Part shown: piece after piece, positions 8,309 through 13,514 of the stretch | Layout of the letters: each line of letters starts with the position of its first letter | Position numbering within the stretch: position 1 is the first letter of the stretch | Origin: CAZGCA01 sp964524145 | GTDB taxonomy: Bacteria > Hydrogenedentota > CAZGCA01 | Direction of reading: 5' to 3' | Assembly: GCA_964524145.1 (NCBI GenBank) | Contig: CAZGCA010000115.1 | Location: 1 to 13,514, forward strand | DNA length: 13,514 bases | Made by a program: the position numbers and the translations under genes | The notes under the pieces: model-generated | The model's input: the letters and a program-made list of their open reading frames with translations, nothing else | Databases searched by the model: none | Told to the model about the DNA's origin: nothing

Positions 8309-8327
8309 CCGAGAACCGGGTTCTTGG
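8309..8327 (+). other. Hairpin between the mltD-like gene and ispE
   Basis: AGAACC (8312-8317) and GGTTCT (8319-8324) are perfect inverted arms. They extend outward through a G-T and two C-G pairs to 8309 and 8327. The one-base centre means the innermost pairs must open. No T-run follows, so it is not a standard intrinsic terminator. It could be an mRNA processing or stability element, or chance. Confidence 0.3.
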
Positions 8328-8377
8328 CGTTTCGGTAATCTCCCGTCGATAGCTGTCTTCAGCCGCGAGGTGTCGCT

Positions 8378-9265
8378 GTGATAACGGTCCGGGCGTATGC
8401 GAAGGTCAATCTGTACCTGGACGTGGTGTCGAAGCGGGCGGACGGGTACCACAACATCGAGACGATATTCCAGTCCGTAGACCTCTACGACGAGCTGGGT
8501 GTTCGAGACGCGGCCGCAGGGGTGGAAGTCGAGTGCGCCCATCCGCTGGTGCCCGGCGGAACGGAGAACCTGGTGTATCGTGCCGGGCGGTTGCTCGGCG
8601 AGCGGGCTGGTATCTCGCGCGGGGCACGGGTGACGCTCGTAAAGCGTATACCCGTCGGCGCGGGTCTGGGGGGCGGCAGCGCGGACGCCGCGGCAACGCT
8701 TGTGGGGTTAAACAAGCTGTGGGACACGCCGCTGGCGGACAACGAGCTTGCGGAGATCGCGCGCGAGCTGGGCGCGGACGTGCCGTTCTGTCTGACGGGA
8801 GGAACCGCGGCGGGTACGGGCATAGGCGACCTGCTGACACCGTTGCCGTGCCGGACCGGACAGCCGCTCCTGCTGGTGGTGCCGCACGATACCGTCTCGA
8901 CGAAAGAGGCTTACTCGTGGCTGGAGGTCGAAACGACATCAGGCGAGGCTGCTCAAGGAGACCCATTCTCGGCAAAGTTTGATGCCATCGTGTCGACGTA
9001 TCGCGACGAAGGACCCGGTTCGGCGCTTTACAACCGGTTCGAGCGTGTTGTCGCCAAGAAACACCTCGAAATCGCGGCTCTGCGGTCCGCGCTCGTCGAC
9101 GCCGGGCTGCAGCATGTTCTTATGTCCGGCAGCGGACCGGCGGTCTTCGCTCTGGTCGACGAGTGGGAGACCGCAACGGGCATCGCGCGAGAGTTCTCAG
9201 AACGATACCGATTTGCCGGAGCGTTAAGGTTCATCGATAAAGGGCTGGAACTCGTCGCTGATTGA
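8378..9265 (+). CDS. ispE: 4-diphosphocytidyl-2-C-methyl-D-erythritol kinase
   Basis: A GHMP kinase of the MEP isoprenoid pathway, phosphorylating CDP-methylerythritol with ATP in the cytoplasm. The length of 295 residues is normal for IspE. The N-terminal AYAKVNLYLDV carries K9. The glycine-rich ATP loop is IPVGAGLGGGSADAA (91-105), the catalytic aspartate is D134 in GADVPF, and the third GHMP motif is MSGSGPAVFAL (249-259). All are intact. The start is a GTG with GCGAGG 7 bases upstream. It follows the mltD-like gene in the same direction after 87 bases with no promoter I can see, so the two may be co-transcribed. Its stop lies 15 bases from the stop of the convergent membrane protein gene. 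Base composition is markedly GC-rich. Confidence 0.97.
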   Translation: MITVRAYAKVNLYLDVVSKRADGYHNIETIFQSVDLYDELGVRDAAAGVEVECAHPLVPGGTENLVYRAGRLLGERAGISRGARVTLVKRIPVGAGLGGGSADAAATLVGLNKLWDTPLADNELAEIARELGADVPFCLTGGTAAGTGIGDLLTPLPCRTGQPLLLVVPHDTVSTKEAYSWLEVETTSGEAAQGDPFSAKFDAIVSTYRDEGPGSALYNRFERVVAKKHLEIAALRSALVDAGLQHVLMSGSGPAVFALVDEWETATGIAREFSERYRFAGALRFIDKGLELVAD

Positions 9266-9280
9266 CCCGGAGGCCAGCGG

Positions 9281-9973
9281 TTATTTCCCGTGCAATTTCG
9301 CAATCCACGTGACAAACAATGCTGCCGGGACGATGATTACTGAGGCGGCACCTATGTACAGGACACCGTGGACACGAGTGTACAAATGCGACATCTTTGC
9401 CAAATTGGCTCTCTTCTTGGAATAGAATCTAGGGTCCAACAGTGTGTGCAACCCGCCCAGACTCAACAAGCCCAATACGCAACACACGACCCCGACGTCG
9501 GCTAGGCCGAGCCTACGGAATTCGTTGCGATAGAGAACCATAAGCCATGATGCAAGACACAAAGCTCCAGCGACCATGAACAGGGCTCCTTCGACTTTGA
9601 GAACACGATGAGTCGACAGCCTGGACCAAAGAGCCTTGGTGGTCTCAGGTGAAACCACTTCGAGCAATCCGACAGCCAACCACCGTAAAGCGCCAATCCC
9701 GAAAACTACAAACGAGAGAATCGCGGGAATCCACCATCGTCGCGGTATCGTTGTCTCGTCTTCGGGAGGACCGGGCGAATTGCCTTCGGCGTCGGTTTTC
9801 ACAAGATAGATGTCGCTTAAACTCCGGTCGGAAAGCATCTGCCACGTGGTGAATTGGTTCCCTTGAGAATCGTCACGAGATTGTTGGTCGCACCAGGCCG
9901 TTGTTGGGTTTCCGCCGATGAATAACACCATCACCAGGCACAAAAGCAACTGCGGTCTCAGGTTCCTCTGCAT
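9281..9973 (-). CDS. Unrecognised membrane protein with signal peptide and four helices
   Basis: I do not recognise this 230-residue protein. A cleavable signal peptide or first anchor covers residues 1-28. A polar stretch (about 29-78) follows, then four hydrophobic helices at about 80-106, 126-148, 156-179 and 202-226. The two helix pairs look alike: each second helix is preceded by a basic Ser/His stretch (SRLSTHRVLKVEGALF at 117-132; KMSHLYTRVHGVLY at 193-206), which suggests an internal duplication. The ATG at 9973 has AAGGGGG 5 bases upstream. In-frame GTG and TTG codons up to 9997 lack a comparable site. Two sampled 60-base lines have 50% GC, against 65-77% in sampled lines of ispE and recN. 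It lies convergent to ispE and 52 bases downstream of the GDPD gene, in the same direction as GDPD. A real gene is likely; the function is unknown. Confidence 0.7.
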   Translation of the reverse strand: MQRNLRPQLLLCLVMVLFIGGNPTTAWCDQQSRDDSQGNQFTTWQMLSDRSLSDIYLVKTDAEGNSPGPPEDETTIPRRWWIPAILSFVVFGIGALRWLAVGLLEVVSPETTKALWSRLSTHRVLKVEGALFMVAGALCLASWLMVLYRNEFRRLGLADVGVVCCVLGLLSLGGLHTLLDPRFYSKKRANLAKMSHLYTRVHGVLYIGAASVIIVPAALFVTWIAKLHGK

Positions 9974-9978
9974 GGCCA

Positions 9979-9985
9979 CCCCCTT
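9979..9985 (-). promoter_or_regulatory. Ribosome binding site deciding the membrane protein start
   Basis: AAGGGGG on the minus strand ends 5 bases before the ATG at 9973-9971. It lies inside the reading frame of the alternative starts upstream, so it supports the shorter protein whose signal peptide begins MQRNLRP. Confidence 0.5.
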
Positions 9986-10025
9986 CACCTGCCCCAAACG
10001 CAGCCAACAGCTACAGCCGCGATGA

Positions 10026-10868
10026 CTACTCCAAAGCCACCGGGTGCGTTTTCATTCTAGCACGTTTTTCGAGCAGCTTCAACAACAGATCGGGATGGTC
10101 GGTCTGGATGCCGTCGACACCGCACTCGATAGCGTGTGTCATGCCGGCTTCGTTGTCGCCGTCGCCGAGCGTGTCGAGAAAGACTTTCGCGCCGGCAGCG
10201 TGACATTTGTCCACGCACTCTTTGGTGAACCCGCGCCAGGTGAACGCGACAACGCGCGGGTGGAGCGCTTCGATGACACGGTCCACCCTGGCAGCGGTGC
10301 TGCCCTCGGGCATCACGTTCAGTTCCGGGCAGATCTGCTGGATGCGTTTCAGGTCGCGGTATCCGCCGTAGACGACAATATGGTTCTGCATGTCGTGCCG
10401 CCGTATCACCTCGACGAGCTTGTCGACCGGCGCTTCTTTGAGGTCGAGGTAGATGTCTATCTTGCCTTTGGCGAGTTCGAGCACCTCCTCGAGAAACGGC
10501 ACCTTCTCTCCGGCGAACTCCGGACCGAACCGGGAGCCCGCGTCGAGCGTGCGAATCTGCTCGGCGGTGAGGTCGGCGACGTTGCCCGTACCGTTGGTTT
10601 TCCCGTCAACGGTGGAGTTGTGCACTATCACGAACCGGCCATCCTTCGTGGTGCGAACGTCTATCTCGATATAGTCGAGCTTCATCTCGACGGCTTTGCG
10701 GTACGCTGCGAGCGTGTTCTCGGGCGCGAACTTGTTGACCCCGCGATGAGCTATGATAAGCACCTCGCGGTCCGACCGGCGCACACCGGCACGCGCGTCC
10801 GCACCATTAAGAAGCAGGAACAGGGCGGGAATCAAGCTGATGCACAACCCAACACAGGCAGTCCTCAT
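10026..10868 (-). CDS. Exported glycerophosphodiester phosphodiesterase (GDPD family)
   Basis: A 280-residue metal-dependent TIM-barrel hydrolase that splits glycerophosphodiesters into glycerol-3-phosphate and an alcohol, or related phosphodiesters. An N-terminal signal peptide of about 26 residues (ALFLLLNGADARA) predicts export. Family motifs are clear: IIAHRG with catalytic H41, APENT (48-52), IEID with metal ligands E68 and D70, VHN with catalytic H83, TNGTG (91-95) and VDGIQTDHPD near the end. The third acidic ligand position reads LDLK (D142) where many members have E, a conservative change. Its ATG overlaps the recN stop as ATGA, with GGAGG 7 bases upstream inside recN, so it is probably translated from the recN transcript. 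The membrane protein gene follows 52 bases on. Identification is firm; the natural substrate is not known. Confidence 0.93.
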   Translation of the reverse strand: MRTACVGLCISLIPALFLLLNGADARAGVRRSDREVLIIAHRGVNKFAPENTLAAYRKAVEMKLDYIEIDVRTTKDGRFVIVHNSTVDGKTNGTGNVADLTAEQIRTLDAGSRFGPEFAGEKVPFLEEVLELAKGKIDIYLDLKEAPVDKLVEVIRRHDMQNHIVVYGGYRDLKRIQQICPELNVMPEGSTAARVDRVIEALHPRVVAFTWRGFTKECVDKCHAAGAKVFLDTLGDGDNEAGMTHAIECGVDGIQTDHPDLLLKLLEKRARMKTHPVALE

Positions 10869-12541
10869 CGTTTGACCTCCTTCATCAGCTCGCGCGCGTG
10901 TTTGAGCCCGATATCGCTCTTGTCGGTGCCCGAAAGCAGCCGCGCGATCTCCTCGACACGCGATTCGCCTTCGAGCGCGACCGTACCGGTGACGCTGCGC
11001 TTGTCCCGCCGAGTCTTTGACACGCGGATATGGTGGTCCGCCGCAGCGGCTATCGGAGGCAGATGCGTGATGCAGACAACCTGGTGGCTTGCGGAAACCG
11101 CTTTCAGCTTGCCGCCGACGTTCTTGGCCATCGTGCTGCCGACGCCGGCGTCTATCTCGTCGAATATCAGCGTCGGTATGTTGTCAACCCGCGCAAGCAC
11201 CGTCTTCAACGCGAGCATGATGCGGGAGACCTCGCCTCCCGACGCGACCTGCCGCAACGGTTTCAACGCCTCACCGGGATTCGCTGCAAGCATAAACTCG
11301 ATGGTGTCTACACCGGTCTCGGTAAGCGCGGGCGGATCGCTTTGCGTGACGGCAACCTCGAACGCGGCGCCTTCCATGCCGAGCACCGCCAGCTCGCGCA
11401 CAACGTTCTTTGCCAGCTTGCGGCCCGTCTGGTGCCGTTTCTTCGACAGCCGACCGGCCGTTTCCATCGCCTCGGCACGGATTCTGTCGCGTTCGGCACG
11501 GAGTTCGGAAAGACGCTCGTCGTGCGAGCCCAACTGCTCGATCTGATCGGCACACCGTGTTCTGTAGTCGAGTATCTCGTCGACGGAACTCCCGTACTTT
11601 CGCTTAAGGTTGCCCAGTAGCGAGAGCCGGGACTCGACCGCGTCGAGCTCCGCCGGGTCAAACTCCAGCTCCGAGATGTACGATCGCAACCGTCTCGCGG
11701 CTTCGGCGAGTTCCGACTGAACGGTCTCGGAACTGGACAGAAGGTCGCCGAGCCGTTCGTCAAGCTCCGCCAACGTGCCGATTTCGCGTGCATAGCTCCC
11801 AACCATGTCGGAGACCGACCGGCCGTCTTCGGATTCGAGCAGATCGAGAGCGCGTGAGGCCGATGAGGTCAACTGTTCGGCGTTAGCTATGATCTTTCTT
11901 CGCGCGCGCAGCGCTTCCTCCTCGCCGGGCTGGAGTTCGGCGGCGTCTATCTCGTTCAGCTCGTGGGTGAGAAAGTCCAGTTGCCGTGCCCGTTCACGTT
12001 CGTCGGTGTCCATACGCTCGATATCGCGATCGAGCGCCCGCACCTCGCGGCATCGTTCGGCAACGCGTTCCCTGCTCTCGGACGTCGAGCCGTACTCGTC
12101 GAGCAGGAGCAGATGGTTCTTCGGTTTGAGCAACGATTGGTGCTCGTGCTGACCGTGGAAATCGACGAGCCCGTCGCCGATTGCGGACAGTATACGGGCC
12201 GTCACCAGCGACCCGTTCGCGTAACATCTGCTTCTGCCGTCGCGGGAGACCGTCCTGGCAAGAAAGAGACCGTCGGGCTGATCTTCCACGCCTGCCTCGT
12301 CCAATGCCGCTTTGACCTGTTTCGGAAGATCGCCGGCGAAGACAGCTTCGATTCGGGCCGCGTCCGAGCCGCTGCGTACCGCGTCCGACGACGCTCTCTG
12401 GCCGAGCACGAGGTTGAGCGCGCCAACGATTATGGATTTGCCCGCGCCGGTTTCGCCCGTGAGAACGTTCAGGCCCGGCGCAAGCTCGACTTCAAGCTCG
12501 TCGATGAGCGCGAAGTTCTTTATCTTGATAAGCTCAAGCAT
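10865..12541 (-). CDS. recN: DNA repair protein RecN
   Basis: An SMC-like ATPase that acts early in repair of double-strand breaks on the nucleoid. The 558 residues match the family's usual size of about 550. Walker A is GETGAGKS (29-36), and the RecN-typical DFHGQHEHQ lies at 127-135. A central coiled-coil region rich in E, R and L spans about 150-390 with a short break. The ABC signature is ASGGE (433-437), Walker B is TLIFDEIDAG (457-466), and ITHLPPIAA (491-499) follows. The frame stays open upstream to 13378, but the protein proper begins at the ATG at 12541: the extra codons have no homology and run antisense to the thioredoxin-like gene. The ribosome binding site is weak (TGGA). A promoter lies at 12631-12659, overlapped by a LexA-like sequence. 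It overlaps the GDPD gene by ATGA. Confidence 0.97.
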   Translation of the reverse strand: MLELIKIKNFALIDELEVELAPGLNVLTGETGAGKSIIVGALNLVLGQRASSDAVRSGSDAARIEAVFAGDLPKQVKAALDEAGVEDQPDGLFLARTVSRDGRSRCYANGSLVTARILSAIGDGLVDFHGQHEHQSLLKPKNHLLLLDEYGSTSESRERVAERCREVRALDRDIERMDTDERERARQLDFLTHELNEIDAAELQPGEEEALRARRKIIANAEQLTSSASRALDLLESEDGRSVSDMVGSYAREIGTLAELDERLGDLLSSSETVQSELAEAARRLRSYISELEFDPAELDAVESRLSLLGNLKRKYGSSVDEILDYRTRCADQIEQLGSHDERLSELRAERDRIRAEAMETAGRLSKKRHQTGRKLAKNVVRELAVLGMEGAAFEVAVTQSDPPALTETGVDTIEFMLAANPGEALKPLRQVASGGEVSRIMLALKTVLARVDNIPTLIFDEIDAGVGSTMAKNVGGKLKAVSASHQVVCITHLPPIAAAADHHIRVSKTRRDKRSVTGTVALEGESRVEEIARLLSGTDKSDIGLKHARELMKEVKR

Positions 12542-12630
12542 CGTTCCACAATATCGATCTGTGCGCGGCGGCACGCTACGTCGAGAGGAATCAAGCTTCA
12601 CCGCACACACCATTGCCCCAACACCACAGG

Positions 12631-12659
12631 ATTTTACGCGCAACACACCCAGGTTGCAA
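12631..12659 (-). promoter_or_regulatory. Probable promoter of recN
   Basis: Reading the minus strand, TTGCAA (12654-12659), a 17-base spacer and TAAAAT (12631-12636). The start would fall near 12624, giving a leader of about 80 bases before the recN ATG. It lies in the divergent region shared with the thioredoxin-like gene. Confidence 0.55.
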
Positions 12660-12669
12660 CCTTCGTTCG
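12656..12669 (-). promoter_or_regulatory. Possible LexA (SOS) box over the recN -35
   Basis: The minus strand reads CGAACGAAGGTTGC. This matches the Gram-positive-type LexA box core CGAAC-N4-GTT but diverges in the last two bases (GC for CG) and at one flexible position. It overlaps the -35 hexamer, where a repressor would block transcription. recN is a classic SOS gene, which makes the match worth noting, but it is imperfect and may be chance. Confidence 0.25.
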
Positions 12670-12692
12670 AGGCATTTGCCTTGCGGACACCG

Positions 12693-12721
12693 TTGTACGT
12701 CGCCGGTTGGGATGGTATAAT
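12693..12721 (+). promoter_or_regulatory. Extended -10 promoter of the thioredoxin-like gene
   Basis: TTGTAC (12693-12698), a 17-base spacer and TATAAT (12716-12721) preceded by TGG, which makes a full extended -10. Transcription starting near 12728 gives a leader of about 24 bases containing GGAGG (12741-12745), 6 bases before the ATG. Confidence 0.65.
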
Positions 12722-12751
12722 GCTTTCGGAAAACCCGTACGGAGGTGTTGA

Positions 12752-13309
12752 ATGACAGTAAACGCGAGATGGCGATTCTTCGTTCCGGTTCTGGCCGGCG
12801 TGGCGGTTCTCGTGTGGGCGAACATGCCGGGATATTGCGAGGAGACCGAGAAAGATCCCGAGCCTGAAAAGGAGAAACCCAAGGAGCTGGTCTGGCACAA
12901 CTTCGCAGACGGCATTAAGCTGGCCGACAAGACCAAGAAATATGTCCTGATCGACTGCTACACGACGTGGTGCGAGCCGTGCAAGATGATGGACAAATAC
13001 ACCTACACTGACAAGGAACTCAAAGAGATCCTGTTGAAACATTTCGTGCTCATTAAGGTCAACATAGAGGACAGAAAGAAGATGCGGATCGGGGAGGACG
13101 AGGTTTCGGGTCTGGACATCGCGCGCGCACTGAGGATTGCGGGGGTGCCCAACACGGTTTTCGTGCAACCCGACGGGAAGGTGATTATTTCCATACCCGG
13201 CATGCGCCGGCCGAGGTACATGAAGAAGGTGGCTCTCGACTACATCCTCACCGGCAAGTACAAGACGACCAGTTTCAGGACGTTCGCCCGGGAAGCGCAT
13301 CTCGACTGA
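12752..13309 (+). CDS. Exported thioredoxin-fold protein (WCEPC active site)
   Basis: A 185-residue thioredoxin-like protein expected to work outside the inner membrane as a thiol-disulfide oxidoreductase. A basic start and hydrophobic helix (about 8-25) form a signal peptide or anchor. A charged Glu/Lys/Pro linker (30-45) follows, then the thioredoxin fold (about 46-165). The active site is WCEPCK (73-78) with C74 and C77, and the cis-proline is in AGVP (P133). The segment YTYTDKELKEILLKHFVL (83-100) resembles the C-terminal domain of DsbD and the Thioredoxin_7 group, so a reductant role is plausible; the partner is unknown. The ATG has GGAGG 6 bases upstream and its own promoter. A small zinc-ribbon gene follows 50 bases on in the same direction. 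Fold assignment is firm; direction of electron flow is not readable. Confidence 0.88.
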   Translation: MTVNARWRFFVPVLAGVAVLVWANMPGYCEETEKDPEPEKEKPKELVWHNFADGIKLADKTKKYVLIDCYTTWCEPCKMMDKYTYTDKELKEILLKHFVLIKVNIEDRKKMRIGEDEVSGLDIARALRIAGVPNTVFVQPDGKVIISIPGMRRPRYMKKVALDYILTGKYKTTSFRTFAREAHLD

Positions 13310-13359
13310 CCGGAACCCGATGCTGTAGGCGGAACCTTTCTCCAGTTGGAGGAAGAGGC

Positions 13360-13514
13360 GTGGAGAAGAAGCCATCATCCGAGCATGACTCGCGCCCGTA
13401 CATAAGCGTGCTGTTCGAATGCTGTAACGTCTACCAGCGGATATACATCAACCACGACGGCACAGCCTACGTCGGCTGGTGTCCCAAATGCTGCAAGAAG
13501 ATCGTCGTCCAGAT
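13360..13514 (+). CDS. Small zinc-ribbon protein, 3' end cut by window edge
   Basis: A GTG at 13360, with GGAGG 7 bases upstream (13348-13352), opens a frame that runs to the window end (51 codons). Visible cysteines form two knuckles: CC at residues 21-22 and CPKCC at 41-45, joined by a short stretch with VYQRIY and GTAYVGWCP. The spacing looks like a small zinc ribbon. I associate this pattern with a conserved hypothetical protein found widely in planctomycetes, but that is from memory and not a search. No signal peptide is seen. It follows the exported thioredoxin-like gene by 50 bases and may share its transcript. The function is unknown. Confidence 0.7.
   Translation, partial: MEKKPSSEHDSRPYISVLFECCNVYQRIYINHDGTAYVGWCPKCCKKIVVQ

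Noticed and set aside
9256..9279. CGCTG/CAGCG stem between the convergent ispE and membrane protein genes
   Set aside because: Only five pairs with a 14-base loop and a poor T-stretch (TTATTT). Too weak to call a bidirectional terminator.
10044..11546. 500-codon plus-strand open frame across the GDPD and recN genes
   Set aside because: It is antisense to two firmly identified genes, has no family resemblance, and is expected from GC-rich codon bias.
12542..13378. Extension of the recN frame upstream to 13378
   Set aside because: The added codons have no RecN homology and run antisense to the thioredoxin-like gene. The family N-terminus MLELIKIKNFALID begins exactly at 12541, after a promoter.

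Overview
The window comes from a GC-rich Gram-negative-type bacterium. Several proteins carry export signals. One is a lipoprotein murein transglycosylase with an LTGC lipobox. Isoprenoids are made by the MEP route (ispE), and most genes have GGAGG-type ribosome binding sites. A tandem 3-keto-disaccharide hydrolase (DUF1080) protein and a small zinc-ribbon protein of a type I associate with planctomycetes point to the PVC superphylum or a neighbouring uncultivated phylum. That placement is inference; the window holds no rRNA or marker that settles it.

Layout. Positions 1-2443 (minus) hold most of alaS, cut at the window edge, with its own near-consensus promoter at 2472-2500. Positions 2613-6055 (minus) are a three-gene run: an exported type I phosphodiesterase/alkaline-phosphatase-family protein, an RraA-like aldolase-fold protein whose ATG overlaps the phosphodiesterase stop (TAATG), and an exported tandem DUF1080 protein. 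A divergent intergenic region (6056-6460) carries a promoter facing each way. On the plus strand come a MltD-like lytic transglycosylase lipoprotein with three LysM repeats (6461-8290) and ispE (8378-9265). Convergent to ispE lies a four-helix membrane protein I do not recognise (9281-9973, minus), then an exported glycerophosphodiester phosphodiesterase (10026-10868, minus) that overlaps recN (10865-12541, minus) by ATGA. A second divergent region (12542-12751) carries promoters for recN and for an exported thioredoxin-fold protein (12752-13309, plus). A small zinc-ribbon gene starts at 13360 and runs off the end.

How the genes work together. The housekeeping functions are translation (alaS), double-strand break repair (recN), isoprenoid precursors (ispE) and cell-wall turnover (mltD). 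They are interleaved with exported hydrolases that release phosphate or split phosphodiesters and modified sugars: the phosphodiesterase, the DUF1080 protein and the GDPD. This suits an organism scavenging phosphorus and carbon from polymers or lipids outside the inner membrane. The recN/GDPD and phosphodiesterase/RraA-like pairs look translationally coupled, although their partners have no obvious shared pathway.

I see no mobile element, CRISPR array, tRNA, rRNA or clearly new multi-gene system. The least explained items are the membrane protein at 9281-9973, the phosphodiesterase/RraA-like/DUF1080 run, a LexA-like half-match on the recN promoter, and about 240 bases without a recognised function at 6137-6373.
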